Assembly: GCA_031390755.1 (NCBI GenBank)
Contig: JANMTS010000094.1
Coordinates: 5,119 to 69,118 of the forward strand
Direction of reading: 5' to 3'
Origin: DATMER01 sp031390755
Lineage (GTDB): Bacteria > Acidobacteriota > Thermoanaerobaculia > Multivoradales > UBA5704
Length of the DNA: 64,000 bases
In this document: in pieces, positions 39,584 to 49,307 of the stretch
Layout of the letters: each line of letters begins with the position of its first letter
Position numbering within the stretch: the stretch's first letter is position 1
Notes under the pieces: model-generated
Databases searched by the model: none
What the model saw: only the letters and a program-made list of their open reading frames with translations
What the model was told of the DNA's origin: nothing
Program-made: the position numbers and the translations under genes

Positions 39584-39988
39584 TCACGCGGCCTTCCCCT
39601 GGATGGCTGCGAGCTCCTTCCGGAGTGATGCCGTGACCTCTTCACACTGCCGATGGGCGGTCTGGAGATCCTGAACACGAGCTTCCAGCCCCGCTATCCG
39701 CGCGCGCAGGTCGTCGTTCTCGGCCCTCATGTTCTTGACCACCAGATGGAAGTAATCGACCATCTCCTTCAAGCTGCCGAAGCTTTGTGCATAGGCCTCA
39801 GCCTCGAAGCGCTCGGCCTCGCGCCGGGCATTCGCCGCCGCGGACTGGGCCTCGGCCTCCTTCTGCATCGCTTCGGCCCGAGTGATGCGCCGGGCGCGGA
39901 TCCCGGCCCAAAGGGCGCCGATCGCCCCGGCCAGACTCACGAGAAATCCGGGAGCGCTTTCGAGGAACTGCTTGAGACGTTCGGGCAT
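39584..39988 (-). CDS. Phage membrane coiled-coil protein, holin or tail-end candidate
   Basis: This 134-residue protein has one hydrophobic segment (GFLVSLAGAIGALWAGI) near the N-terminus. A long helix follows (RAEAMQKEAEAQSAAANARR, then LRARIAGLEARVQDLQTAHR). It is the last gene of the late operon, 12 bp after the tail gene. Position and topology allow a holin-like or spanin-like role, but there is no direct evidence. No endolysin was recognised next to it. Confidence 0.6.
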   Translation of the reverse strand: MPERLKQFLESAPGFLVSLAGAIGALWAGIRARRITRAEAMQKEAEAQSAAANARREAERFEAEAYAQSFGSLKEMVDYFHLVVKNMRAENDDLRARIAGLEARVQDLQTAHRQCEEVTASLRKELAAIQGKAA

Positions 39989-40000
39989 GGTGGTGACTCC

Positions 40001-41497
40001 TCAAAGGGTCGAACAGATCAGGTAGGCCTCGGCCCAGGCCGGCGTGCCGCCGGTGGGGTGCTCGGCCGAGGAGAGGGTGAGGATGTCGCCCCGGCGCAGG
40101 GTGACCAGCTCGTGGATGCCGTCGCCGGCCACCAGCTCGCCGGCCGCGTCGAACGGCCAGGCCGGGCGCTGGTCGTCCGTCGCCTGGCTCGTGTAGACGG
40201 TGTCGACGCCGATCGCCAGCTCGAGCACCGTCTGGCCGGCGCTGCCGCCGCCGTTGTCGCTGAGCCGGTAGACGATCTGCTCGATGGCGAGCGGCTGGTG
40301 GACCATCAGCGAGTCGACCTCGCCCGGGGAGCCGGGCAGGGCTCCCACCAGGTGGAGCACCACGGGCGCCGCGGCGTACGGCCGCAAGTCCGCGAGGCCG
40401 GTGACGGCCGCGACGTCCGTCTCTATCTCCCAGATCGGGCCGAGCGCCGTGGTCTCCGGCGCCTCGGCCGACTGCGTCACCGCGGGCTCGCCGGTGGCCA
40501 GCTGCCAGACGCGGTTGGTGGCCTCGGCGGCGAGGGGGAGGGTCTGGCGCGATGACCAATAGCGCCACGTCCCGCCGGCGATGGCCTGGCCAGCGTGCGC
40601 GACCGCCTGGAGGCCGTCGCCGGCCGTCACCCGAAGGCGGCCATAGGTGAGGCTGCCGGCGATGTCCGCCGGTTCGATCTCGGTCGGGTCGCCGTCCCGG
40701 TAGCGGACGAGCACATGGTCGATCAGCGCCTCTCCGGCCGGAACCGCGGGCCAGGCCGGGGAGATGGCCCCGGCCCCCTTGGTGAGAGTGACGCCCAGCT
40801 CGCCGAGCGAGAGCGCCGCCCTGTAGGACAGCCCAACGCCGAGCGCCGCGCCTTCGCCGTCGACCTGGTCGAGCGTGATCTCGGCCGCGAGCGCCGTCCG
40901 GACGTCGCCGCGGACGATCCCGACGCCGCCGGCCACGTGGACCAGGTCGTCCGGGGTTGTTGGGGAAGAGGTCACTTCAAACCCCCTCCAGAGGGCGCTG
41001 TGCCCCCGGCACCCCACGTGCGTCAGGATTCCGCGGCCGGCGACGGTGAGAGCCGGCGGCAGCGGCCGGCTGTGCTCGGCCGTGATGGCGCTGAGACGCC
41101 ACCGGTAGGTCACCGCGGCCGCGGCCGACGGCGGACGCATCTTCAGCTCGCCGAGGCGGACTCCGTCGACGAGAAGCGAGGGCACCAGGAGCGAGGCGTA
41201 GGCGCCGATCGGCGTCCAGTCCGTGCGGACGTCCTGCTGAGCCGGCGCCGCGCTGTTGTCCTGGCCGGTGAGGCGGATCCGTCCCCAGAGCTCGTCCTGC
41301 GGCGGGACGCCGACGCTGACGTACAGCCCGGGCTGGGACAGGCTCTCGGCCTGGAGGACCAGCAGGAGGTCCGTCAGATCCTCCGCGCCGGTGTTGCGAA
41401 CGGCGAAGGCGACGACGTCCGAGTCCAGCCCGGCGTCCAGGAAGGGAAACGTCACGTCGAGCGGGCCGGTCAAGTCCGCGGTGAGGATCTCGATCAA
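40001..41497 (-). CDS. Phage tail-associated protein
   Basis: This is a 498-residue beta-rich protein (for example ILTADLTGPLDVTFPFLDAG and LVVEIVT-like strands through the body), without catalytic motifs. TTG at 41497 with GGAGGAAG upstream overlaps the previous stop (TTGA). It lies at the distal end of the tail cluster, so a baseplate, fibre or receptor-binding role is likely. A much longer open frame upstream is a shadow of neighbouring genes. Confidence 0.6.
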   Translation of the reverse strand: MIEILTADLTGPLDVTFPFLDAGLDSDVVAFAVRNTGAEDLTDLLLVLQAESLSQPGLYVSVGVPPQDELWGRIRLTGQDNSAAPAQQDVRTDWTPIGAYASLLVPSLLVDGVRLGELKMRPPSAAAAVTYRWRLSAITAEHSRPLPPALTVAGRGILTHVGCRGHSALWRGFEVTSSPTTPDDLVHVAGGVGIVRGDVRTALAAEITLDQVDGEGAALGVGLSYRAALSLGELGVTLTKGAGAISPAWPAVPAGEALIDHVLVRYRDGDPTEIEPADIAGSLTYGRLRVTAGDGLQAVAHAGQAIAGGTWRYWSSRQTLPLAAEATNRVWQLATGEPAVTQSAEAPETTALGPIWEIETDVAAVTGLADLRPYAAAPVVLHLVGALPGSPGEVDSLMVHQPLAIEQIVYRLSDNGGGSAGQTVLELAIGVDTVYTSQATDDQRPAWPFDAAGELVAGDGIHELVTLRRGDILTLSSAEHPTGGTPAWAEAYLICSTL

Positions 41498-43176
41498 GGC
41501 TCTTCCTCCGGAGGTGTGATCTCGATGACTTCGGGCGGCAGCGTGCCCTGCAGGCATCCGAGGATGCCGGTGGCGGTGCGGTGTAGGGGCGTCGGCAGCG
41601 GCGGGCCGAGGCTCTCGAGGAGCTGGCCGTTGTCGGCCGGGCTGAAGCGGAACGTGGCCAGCGCATCCGGGCCGGGCGCGGGATCGTAGGAGCCCGGGTC
41701 GTAGCCGACCGAGATGAACCGCGGCCCCGCCTCGTCGGCGCCGTCGAAGAGCAGGTAGCCGCCCGTGTTGGGGCCGGCGCCGGCGTCCCACGACCAGGCG
41801 TAGGGCTCGGCGCCGCCGTGGCCGAAGTCCAGGCTGTAGCCGGCGAGGAGCGCGAGCGTCGACCCGTTGAGCGCGGCCATGCCGGAACGCGTGTGCGCGG
41901 TGGGCTCGCCCGGGTCGTAGAGCGTCGTCGACAGGATGTAGAGCGTGCCGTCCTCGTTGCCCTCGGCGGGCGGATCCAGGGCGACGGAGCTGATGCGCTC
42001 CCATTCGTTGCCGGGATAGGACGGGAGCGATTCCCCGCCCGCACCGAGCACGCCGAAGGTGCGGCGCACCACGCGGCCGGTGGGGCCGTCCACGGAGCGC
42101 TCGACGGCGTAGATGACCAGGCCGTGGGCGATCACGTGCGGCACCACCCAGCGCGGGTAGTCGTCGTTCGGCTGGGGATGGCTGGCACTCCCCATCGGCC
42201 CGCCCAACGCGTCGAACGTGTGAATGTCCGTGACGTAGTAGGGCACCTCGACGCTGTCCCGGTGCGAGTAGACGACGATCGAGCCGGTGACGGGATCGAC
42301 CGCGATCTGCTCGACGATCCGGTCCGGCAGCGGCTCGGGCGCCTCGGGCGAGGGAGTGGCGGCCTCGGTGGAGATGAGGGCCAACACCCGGCCCTGGGCG
42401 ACGTCCGTGAGCGGACCGTCGGCCGAGCTCAGGGCGCAGAGCACGGTGTCCACCCGGCCTTGGTCGTAGATCACCGGCGGCTCGGTCCCGGCGATCACCG
42501 TGTAGTGCCAGTCCCACCGGTCGTAGACCAGGCGGTCGAGGTAGAGATCCCAGGCGACGGCGAAGGGGGCGCCCTGGAGGTGGGCAAGCCGCGGCTCGAG
42601 CACAAGGTCGATCGAGTACGCGCGCTCCTTGCGCCGCCGATAGGTCGTCCCCGGCTCGAAGTAGGCGAGCGGCGCGCCGCTGCGGCAGAGGACCGCGTCG
42701 GCCGCGACGGAGATCGCGAGCTCGAAATGCTCGTCGTCGATCCACGTTGCACCGTTGATCGAGATCCCGAGGTTGGCGTCCCAGGAGTAGGGTCGGAGGA
42801 ACTGCAGCTCGGTGGTGGGGGTGAAGCCGCGGCCGGTGACGACGACGGAGTACTCCGCGCCCGGGCGGTAGCGGTTGGGCTCCAGCCGCTCCACCCAGAG
42901 CAGCCGGACGGCGCCGGCCTCGGCGGCGGGCGCGACGCCGGCCGTGCCGCGGCGGGAGAAGGTCGACCGGGCCGGCTCGACGACGTACTCCCCGGCGTAG
43001 GCGTTGGTGGCGCCGCCGCGGGAGACGCACTGGGCGTCGGCGCGCTGCACTTGCGTGGTGCCGTCCGGATTGCGGCCGACGACCCGGGCGGTGCGGACGG
43101 GCGCCTTCTCGCGCTCCCGGCGGGTGAGAACCTGTTCGAGCGCCTTGACGAGGCGTGAGCCGCGATCGGTGGCCAA
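41494..43176 (-). CDS. Large phage tail/adsorption protein
   Basis: This is a 560-residue protein. The N-terminal helix precedes an Ig-like stretch (YSVVVTGRGFTPTTELQFLR) similar to IPT-type domains. A long beta-propeller-like middle (GSIVVYSHRDSVEVPYYVTD, GRVVRRTFGVLGAGGESLPS) follows. The arrangement suits a tail tip or fibre protein that contacts the host. The start ATG at 43176 is set off from the upstream hub gene by a 149-bp repeat-containing gap. Confidence 0.6.
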   Translation of the reverse strand: MATDRGSRLVKALEQVLTRREREKAPVRTARVVGRNPDGTTQVQRADAQCVSRGGATNAYAGEYVVEPARSTFSRRGTAGVAPAAEAGAVRLLWVERLEPNRYRPGAEYSVVVTGRGFTPTTELQFLRPYSWDANLGISINGATWIDDEHFELAISVAADAVLCRSGAPLAYFEPGTTYRRRKERAYSIDLVLEPRLAHLQGAPFAVAWDLYLDRLVYDRWDWHYTVIAGTEPPVIYDQGRVDTVLCALSSADGPLTDVAQGRVLALISTEAATPSPEAPEPLPDRIVEQIAVDPVTGSIVVYSHRDSVEVPYYVTDIHTFDALGGPMGSASHPQPNDDYPRWVVPHVIAHGLVIYAVERSVDGPTGRVVRRTFGVLGAGGESLPSYPGNEWERISSVALDPPAEGNEDGTLYILSTTLYDPGEPTAHTRSGMAALNGSTLALLAGYSLDFGHGGAEPYAWSWDAGAGPNTGGYLLFDGADEAGPRFISVGYDPGSYDPAPGPDALATFRFSPADNGQLLESLGPPLPTPLHRTATGILGCLQGTLPPEVIEITPPEEEP

Positions 43177-43192
43177 GGGCTACTCCGCCCTT

Positions 43193-43252
43193 CCCGGGCG
43201 AACCGATCCCGCGCGGAAAGTCACAGCGCCGCAGGGCGCGGGTTTGGAGGCT
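43193..43252 (+). repeat. Dispersed about 55-bp repeat in a late-operon gap
   Basis: The core CCGATCCCGCGCGGAAAG is identical to the reverse complement of a segment at 31835-31890. Flanking bases (TCCCGGSCG before; ACAG.GCC..AGG.GC.GGTTT after) also match. The copy here is intergenic; the other is inside a coding gene. Confidence 0.7.
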
Positions 43253-43283
43253 GGGAGATTTGACCCCATTCCCCTCTCCCCAG

Positions 43284-43310
43284 CCCTCTCCCCGCGCGGC
43301 GGGGAGAGGG
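43284..43310. repeat. REP-like CCCTCTCCCC hairpin inside the prophage
   Basis: CCCTCTCCCC and GGGGAGAGGG form a 10-bp stem around GCGCGGC, preceded by another CCCCTCTCCCC copy. The host hairpin at 18999-19025 has the same stem. Its presence in the gap between two tail genes suggests a mobile or host-derived palindromic repeat, perhaps acting as a partial terminator. Confidence 0.6.
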
Positions 43311-43325
43311 AGCGAGAACCCCGGC

Positions 43326-45542
43326 TCATAGCGGCTGCTCCAGGGTGTACGTGGCCATGACCGAGGTGGGCGAGGCGAGCTGCCAGGTCTCCCGGAGCTG
43401 GGTGACGAGGCAGCGGCCGTAGGTGCCGGAGCGCGGATCGTCGAGGAGCACGGTCTGGCCCGGGCGGGCCAGGGTGACCGGCCGGGTGACGCGGTGCTGG
43501 TGGGCCAGGGCGCGGCTGCGGAGGCGGGCGACGAGATCCCGGGCCTCGGCGAGGCTCTGGAGGTACTCGTGGTCGATGACCCGGCGGGCGAAGCCCCACC
43601 ACGCCTCGACCGTGGCGTCGTCGAGGACGGTCTCGAGCGGCTGCTGGCGCAGCGCCGTCCACGCCGAGCTGGCGAACCGGGCGAGAGGCGCGCGGCCGGT
43701 GATGAGCTTCGGCGTGCGCCGGCCGTCGTCGTCCTCCACGATCTCCTCGTACGCGTCCTCGGACAGGACGTTGTACTGCGTGGACGTCCGCTTCCGCAGG
43801 GCGAACACCTCGACCGAGCGGTTGGAGCGGAAGTCGCCCCAGTCATAGGGTCCGCTGACCCGCTTCGAGACCCCGTAGCCGAATTCGGACTCGATCTTGC
43901 CGAGGAGGTGGCCGTCGACCGGGTCCAGGAGGTTCAGCGTCTCCTGTCGGCCGCGGAGGCTCCAGGGCGCCAGCTGGTGCTGCTGGCCGGTTCCGGAGTA
44001 GAGCAGGTACCAGGGCACCCCCTCGATCGCCGTCCGCGGCGAGGCCCAGCCCCAGCTCTCCTGGATCTCCCGCCGGGCCGCGCCCGTGACGGGATCATGC
44101 TCGTAGCGGACATCGTCGGCCGTGGCCAGCCCGTAGCCCTCGATCCGGTTGACGGAGCTGAGGGTGACGTCCCACACCAGGTAGGACTGATCGTCCGCCC
44201 CCACGCCGGTGCCGACGACGTTCGCCGCCTCCGACCCGACGTTGCGGACCGCCTGCGCCCGGCGGTACCAGGCGTGCTTGGTCGTGTGGATGCGTACGGG
44301 CGTGCCCGCCGCGTCGTAGGTGGGCGTCTGGCGGCGCTCGCCGATCTGCACGAAGGCCTCCCGCGCCCAGGCCCGCAGCTCGCCGTCCGGATCGATGAAG
44401 GCCTGGCAGCCGTACAGGCCCTCGATCGGCCCGGCGGACTCGCCGACGCCGGGCGTGCGCAGCCGCGCTGCGGCCGGGTTGTACCAGCCCCACTCGCGGG
44501 TGGTCTGCTGGACGGTCCGGCCGCCGGACTCGCGGACCTCGTCCTCCAGGATGGAGACGACGCGCACCGCCTCCGGCTGCTCGGCCGCGGAGGTGGGCAC
44601 GACGGAGCCGTCCGGGTGGAGCATCTCGGCGCAGACCTTGGGGGCGTAGAGGCCCTCGACCACGGTGCGCGTGGTGCGCGTGGTGCCGCCGTCTTCGTCC
44701 GTCGACACCACGGCGGTGCCGCGCATCACCCAGCGGCTGGGGACGTCCCGGGGCGGCGTGGTGTCGACGCCGGCGACGTCGCCGAGCTGCCAGACGTGAT
44801 CCGGAGGCTCGGGCTCCTGGCGGAGGCGGACGCTGTAGGCCTCCAGCACCCGGTCTTCTGGGCGAAACCGCCACGACCAGCCCTCCGGCTCGCCGAAGCT
44901 CCGGAGGAAGTCGAACAGGCCCTTGGAGCTCGCCACGACCGGCCGCTGATAGACGGCCCCGGGCGGGATGTCCCAGGCCGGGATGCCCGCGTCGATCGCC
45001 GCCTCGGCGCAGATCTCGCCGCGGGTGAGGCCGGCGCCGGGCGCCACCTCGTAGCAGAGCTCCCAGCGGTCGTAGAGCGCGGCATCGTCTGCGCAGGAGA
45101 CCCTCACCACGGGCTCGCGCGAGTCCGGCTGCTCGCACGTTAGCACCACGCCCGCGGCGCGGCACCGCTCGCGCAGCGCGCCCGGCCGGCCGGTCGTGAC
45201 CCAGACCTCGACGGGGGCGTGAGTCCAGGTGCGCGCGGTCGCGGCCACGGAGTACTCCTGTCCGGCGAGGCCGAAGCTGAACAGCGCAGTATGGCTGTCG
45301 ATCCCCTCTTCCACTTCGAAGCTGCCGTGGAGATGCTCGCGGGGAATCCACTCGCCGCCGAGCTTGACGCGGTAGGAGTACTGGATCGAGATGCCGTCGA
45401 CGGACGCGATCGAGCCGCGGGAGACGTCGCCCTCGAGGTGCCCTTCCTGGCCGGTCGGGTCCATGGCCGTGACCAGGGCGCCGGGGGTGACCTGGCCGGC
45501 GTAGACGGTGCCGCGCAGCGTGGCGTAGGCCGCGACGGGCAT
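43326..45542 (-). CDS. Phage tail hub/baseplate-like protein
   Basis: This 738-residue protein is consistent with a tail hub. A beta-rich N-terminus (SYRVKLGGEWIPREHLHGSF) is followed by DAGIPAWDIPPG and LFDFLRSFGEPEGWSWRFRP, a pattern seen in gp27/gpD-type hub proteins that process tail tips. A long beta region continues to the end, YTLEQPL. Start ATG 45542 touches the stop of the upstream gene. Assignment rests on position and fold feel, not on a decisive motif. Confidence 0.6.
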   Translation of the reverse strand: MPVAAYATLRGTVYAGQVTPGALVTAMDPTGQEGHLEGDVSRGSIASVDGISIQYSYRVKLGGEWIPREHLHGSFEVEEGIDSHTALFSFGLAGQEYSVAATARTWTHAPVEVWVTTGRPGALRERCRAAGVVLTCEQPDSREPVVRVSCADDAALYDRWELCYEVAPGAGLTRGEICAEAAIDAGIPAWDIPPGAVYQRPVVASSKGLFDFLRSFGEPEGWSWRFRPEDRVLEAYSVRLRQEPEPPDHVWQLGDVAGVDTTPPRDVPSRWVMRGTAVVSTDEDGGTTRTTRTVVEGLYAPKVCAEMLHPDGSVVPTSAAEQPEAVRVVSILEDEVRESGGRTVQQTTREWGWYNPAAARLRTPGVGESAGPIEGLYGCQAFIDPDGELRAWAREAFVQIGERRQTPTYDAAGTPVRIHTTKHAWYRRAQAVRNVGSEAANVVGTGVGADDQSYLVWDVTLSSVNRIEGYGLATADDVRYEHDPVTGAARREIQESWGWASPRTAIEGVPWYLLYSGTGQQHQLAPWSLRGRQETLNLLDPVDGHLLGKIESEFGYGVSKRVSGPYDWGDFRSNRSVEVFALRKRTSTQYNVLSEDAYEEIVEDDDGRRTPKLITGRAPLARFASSAWTALRQQPLETVLDDATVEAWWGFARRVIDHEYLQSLAEARDLVARLRSRALAHQHRVTRPVTLARPGQTVLLDDPRSGTYGRCLVTQLRETWQLASPTSVMATYTLEQPL

Positions 45543-46234
45543 CAGGCCTCCACCAGCACGATCCGCCGCGGCTCGCGGTGGGGATCCCGATACTGGCGGG
45601 ATTCGGAGTCGCCGGCCGTGAGGCAGCGGATCTCGGGCACGACGGAGACCACGACGCGCTCGTCGACGCCGGGCGCCAGGCCGAACCGGAAACGGCCGGT
45701 GGTGTCACCCGTAGTGCGCTCGAACCAGACCTCGCCCTCGGGGGTGACGTCGGATGCGTAGAGCTCCGGCGCGACGTGCGAGACCGGGACCAGGTCCAGG
45801 CTGTCCAGACCGATGCGGACCTCGGGCTCGTACCGCGCGGCCGGGAGGCCGTCCGGAGGCGTGAGCACGTGGAGCGCCAGGCGCCAGCCGGCGGGGAGGC
45901 TCATCTCGGCCGTGGTGCCGTCGCCGAGATAGCCGAGGGTCATGTGCTTCCAGAAGCAGATCCGGTGCGCGCCGGGGAAGGCCAGCCGGGCCTCGATGGC
46001 CCGCTGCAACTTCCCCACGTGCGCCCAGCCGAGCGAGAACGTGTGGCGCCACGTGACCTGCGGGAGGCCCGGGAGCGGCGCCAGGCGCTGCTCTCTGACG
46101 CTGCCGTCCGCCATGGTGACGTTGCCCTTCAGCTCGGCCGCGGCGACCTCCCACAGGTCGGCCGCGACGCCGGCCAGCGGGTAGCCGTCGAAAGTGGCGG
46201 CCGTCCTGGCGCCCTGGGTGTCGGCGGTGCTCAC
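45542..46234 (-). CDS. Phage tail protein of unknown detail
   Basis: This 230-residue protein is beta-rich with Trp/His motifs (LPQVTWRHTFSLGWAHVGKL, ICFWKHMTLGYLGDGTTAEM) and has the look of distal-tail or tail-assembly proteins between tape measure and hub. It overlaps the upstream gene by 4 bp and abuts the hub gene. No domain is named. Confidence 0.55.
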   Translation of the reverse strand: MSTADTQGARTAATFDGYPLAGVAADLWEVAAAELKGNVTMADGSVREQRLAPLPGLPQVTWRHTFSLGWAHVGKLQRAIEARLAFPGAHRICFWKHMTLGYLGDGTTAEMSLPAGWRLALHVLTPPDGLPAARYEPEVRIGLDSLDLVPVSHVAPELYASDVTPEGEVWFERTTGDTTGRFRFGLAPGVDERVVVSVVPEIRCLTAGDSESRQYRDPHREPRRIVLVEA

Positions 46235-47010
46235 AGATCCCCCTTGAGCAGCGCATCCTCGATGGCTCCCGCGAGATCCGCGAGGTCGGAATCCGGGAAG
46301 AGCTTCTCGATCTGGCCGACCATGTCTTTGACCTTTTCCAGCGTGACCTTCCCCTGCCGGAAAAGATTGATGACTTCGGAGAACTGCTTGGCGAACGCGA
46401 GCTCGCTGGCGCCGAGGAACTTGATGGCCGCATCGACGGACGCCGTGCCCTCGTGGAGATCGCGGACCAGGCCCTGGATGTTGTCGCGGTAGACGGTGAG
46501 GTCGATCCGCCCCAGGTACTCGCGGAGGGTCTCCGTCCCGATCTTGGCGTCGCCGTAGAGGGTGAGCAGCTCCTGGACGCTGGTGGTGCCGATCTTCACG
46601 CCCTCGATCAGGTCGAGGATCGCCTTGTCCCAGAGGTTGGCCGAGCCCTTGAGGGTCAGCGCGAGATCGTCCAGCCGCGTGGCGGTGGCGGTGTAGCTCT
46701 TGTCGATGCTGTCCGCGGCGGCTTTGACTTCGTCGGCGGCCTGGCGGCTCGTCTCGGCCGCGCGGCGCGAGCTCGTCACCATCCGGTCCGAGGCTCCGGC
46801 GACTTCGCCGGCCGCGGCCGACATGGAGCTGATGGTCTTGCTCACGACGGCCTGGACCTCGCTCTGCTGGCGCACCACCTGCTGCATGCGGGCATCGACG
46901 GCGTCGGCCGCACCTTGGATGGCCTGGAGGTCCGCGAGGGCCAATCGGGCACGCTCGGCGACATCATCGAGCACCGTGCCCAGGGACTGCAGGTCGCGCA
47001 GGTAGCCCAT
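46231..47010 (-). CDS. Phage coiled-coil tail protein
   Basis: This 259-residue, almost wholly helical protein has heptad-like stretches (ARMQQVVRQQSEVQAVVSKT, AAETSRQAADEVKAAADSID). It lies directly downstream of the tape-measure gene, whose last base it touches. It may be a tape-measure extension or tail-tip chaperone. It resembles methyl-accepting coils only through composition. Confidence 0.6.
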   Translation of the reverse strand: MGYLRDLQSLGTVLDDVAERARLALADLQAIQGAADAVDARMQQVVRQQSEVQAVVSKTISSMSAAAGEVAGASDRMVTSSRRAAETSRQAADEVKAAADSIDKSYTATATRLDDLALTLKGSANLWDKAILDLIEGVKIGTTSVQELLTLYGDAKIGTETLREYLGRIDLTVYRDNIQGLVRDLHEGTASVDAAIKFLGASELAFAKQFSEVINLFRQGKVTLEKVKDMVGQIEKLFPDSDLADLAGAIEDALLKGDL

Positions 47011-49301
47011 CAGCCGCCTGCCTCCCCAGCCGCCACGGCGTCGAGGGCCTGCTTGGCCTCGTGTGCCTTGTTGATGATGCTCTGGAGCTCGGCGACGATC
47101 GGCCCGGCGAATGAGGGCTTCGAACCGAGCCCATCGAGCGCGTCCTGCAGGCTCTTCACGGATGTGAGCAGGGCATCGACGGGAGTCTTTGCAGCCCCGG
47201 CCCCCCGGGCCAGGCCACTCAACCCGGTCGCTGCCTCCTTTGAGCCGGCGGCGAGCTTCCCGGCCGCAGCTCCGGCCTGCTCCAAGGGAGGCGCCGCACC
47301 CGCGGCGCTCTCGCCTGCTCCCCGGAGGGCGTCGCCGCTCGCCTTGGCATCGACGCCAGCATTGGCGAGCGCCCTGGCACCATCCCCAACCCGCTTCGAG
47401 CTGCCCTGCACCTTGTCGCCAGCGTCTTGTGCCGCGCGGCCAGCCTCTCCGTACTTGGCCTTGAGATCCGCTAGGGAAATCTGGGCCTGGTCGATTACCG
47501 GGTTCATGTCGGAGATGACCGTAGTGCTAGCCGCGATTTCACCCGAAGTCTTGACCGTAGATTCCCCCAGGCGGTCGACGACCCGATAGGTGCCGTCGGC
47601 CGCTCGCTCCAGCTTGACCAGGGAGGTCGCCGCCCCGTCCACCGCGCCGGCGAAAGGCGTCACGGAGACGTTGCCGCGCTCCATCGCGGCGACGAATACA
47701 CCGACCTTGTCGGCCGCGGCGAGCAGCGTGGCGGGGATCTGCTCGCCCGCCGCGTGGAAGGCGTTAACGAGCGCCTGCACCTCATCGCGCGCTCTGTTGA
47801 GCCCCTCGGGCGAGAGCTTCGCCTTGTTGATAACGGCCACAGCGTCGCTCACGACGCTGGCTTGAGCCCGTAGCTCGGCCGAGGTACGAGAGACGACGCC
47901 CGTGATGGACTGCAGGACGGCCTTCACCGCCTCGCCGTGCCTCTTGACCGCCTCTTCGTGCTTCTTTACGTCCGCTTCGGCCTTGGTCGACAAGACCCCG
48001 GACGCATCCGCCACCGCCTTGAGATGCTTCGGTACCTCAATGCCGAGCTTTGCGTACCCATCGAGGAGCGCCTGGATCGGCCCGTTGACGATGTCCGTGT
48101 AGGCCTTTGCGTCGATCTGCGGGTTGGACTTGCGGAATAGCTCAATATTCTCGGACAGCACCGCTGCTTGCTTGTCCAGCTCCTCCCGGGACAGGCCCAA
48201 GCTCTTCGCAAATTCCTCGATCTTGCTCTTGTCCTCGTGGACGGCGCGGGTGTGCCGCTCGATGATTCGTTCGTTCGCCTCGACGTCCTTCGAAAAGCCC
48301 TCGAATCCAAGCTTCTCGAAGATGCTCCTCTGATTGGCAAGGGTTTCCGCCTCGCGCCCTATCCCGGCAAGACCGTCTGCGATCTGGTTGGCGACGGCCT
48401 CCATCCGCAGGCCCTTCTGTATGAACCGATCAAAGGCACCGTCCGATAGCGAATTGAGGATGGCGCGCAATTTCTCCCCGGCAGCATAGCCAGCGGTGAA
48501 AGCGCCGACATAGGCCGTGGCAACACCGATCAGCTTGCCGAGCTTGGGCGAGGCTTTCTCGGCAATGTCGCCCAGGGAGTTGATGCTGCCGACCCCCTGA
48601 TCCATCGAAGCTTTCGCGGCATCGACCTTCTTCTTGACTTCCTCCTTGGTCTTGCCGAACTTGGCGACCGCCTGGGTCGCCTGCTCGTACTCCTGTTCGA
48701 GCCGTTCGAGCTCGGAGGTCTGGTCTGAGGTGACACCCTGACCAGCCTCTTTCGCGGCTTCCAGGGCACTCTTGTATTCGTCGATTCGCCGCCGGGCCTG
48801 AACAAGCTTTCCATCGGCCCCCTCCATCGACCCTTCGATGCTCTCCTGCAGGTCTTCCACCGCAGCGCGCGCTTGGTCGACGGAGCGTACGAAGGGCTCG
48901 GCGAACCGGGCGGCCTGTGCCTCCAGCAGCGCGAGACCTTCCTCGAACTCCTTGGCGGACCTGCCCCCCTTTGCGAGGATGTCCGGGATCTCGCGGCCGA
49001 ATTCCTTCCAAGCCCGCAAGGCGTCCTCGATCGCCTTCTTCTGATCGCCGATGCCCTTCGCTTTGCCGAACCGGTCGATGGCTTCCGAGACACGGCCGAA
49101 CGCCTCGCCCGCCGGCCCCATGCTCCGTACGCTCGCAGCGAGCGCGTTGAGCTGGCCGGTCAAGCTTCCGAGAGGAGCGGTCGCACCGGCGGAATCGGCG
49201 GCGAGCGCCTTGACGCCGGCCGCCGCTTCCTGAAAGGCCGCCGGCTCTCCCTCCGTTTCGATGGAGAGCCGGGCCTTGACCTCCTGGGTGGATTCAGCCA
49301 T
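47010..49301 (-). CDS. Tail tape-measure protein
   Basis: This 763-residue protein has the expected long helical, Ala/Lys/Glu-rich composition with repeated coils. A hydrophobic patch lies in the middle (LIGVATAYVGAFTAGYAAGE), typical of tape measures that cross the host membrane. By the rule of about 1.5 Angstrom per residue, the length would suit a tail of roughly 110 nm; that figure is a rule of thumb. Its place after the tail tube gene supports the call. Confidence 0.82.
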   Translation of the reverse strand: MAESTQEVKARLSIETEGEPAAFQEAAAGVKALAADSAGATAPLGSLTGQLNALAASVRSMGPAGEAFGRVSEAIDRFGKAKGIGDQKKAIEDALRAWKEFGREIPDILAKGGRSAKEFEEGLALLEAQAARFAEPFVRSVDQARAAVEDLQESIEGSMEGADGKLVQARRRIDEYKSALEAAKEAGQGVTSDQTSELERLEQEYEQATQAVAKFGKTKEEVKKKVDAAKASMDQGVGSINSLGDIAEKASPKLGKLIGVATAYVGAFTAGYAAGEKLRAILNSLSDGAFDRFIQKGLRMEAVANQIADGLAGIGREAETLANQRSIFEKLGFEGFSKDVEANERIIERHTRAVHEDKSKIEEFAKSLGLSREELDKQAAVLSENIELFRKSNPQIDAKAYTDIVNGPIQALLDGYAKLGIEVPKHLKAVADASGVLSTKAEADVKKHEEAVKRHGEAVKAVLQSITGVVSRTSAELRAQASVVSDAVAVINKAKLSPEGLNRARDEVQALVNAFHAAGEQIPATLLAAADKVGVFVAAMERGNVSVTPFAGAVDGAATSLVKLERAADGTYRVVDRLGESTVKTSGEIAASTTVISDMNPVIDQAQISLADLKAKYGEAGRAAQDAGDKVQGSSKRVGDGARALANAGVDAKASGDALRGAGESAAGAAPPLEQAGAAAGKLAAGSKEAATGLSGLARGAGAAKTPVDALLTSVKSLQDALDGLGSKPSFAGPIVAELQSIINKAHEAKQALDAVAAGEAGG

Positions 49302-49307
49302 TGAGCC

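Noticed and set aside
39584..39988. Firm holin assignment
   Set aside because: Only one transmembrane segment and a coiled coil are visible and no endolysin is adjacent, so it is listed only as a candidate.
41498..43846. N-terminal extension joining the tail gene at 40001-41497 to a 1281-residue frame
   Set aside because: The extension is antisense-like low-complexity sequence running through two well-formed tail genes in another frame; TTG 41497 with a good ribosome-binding site explains the real start.
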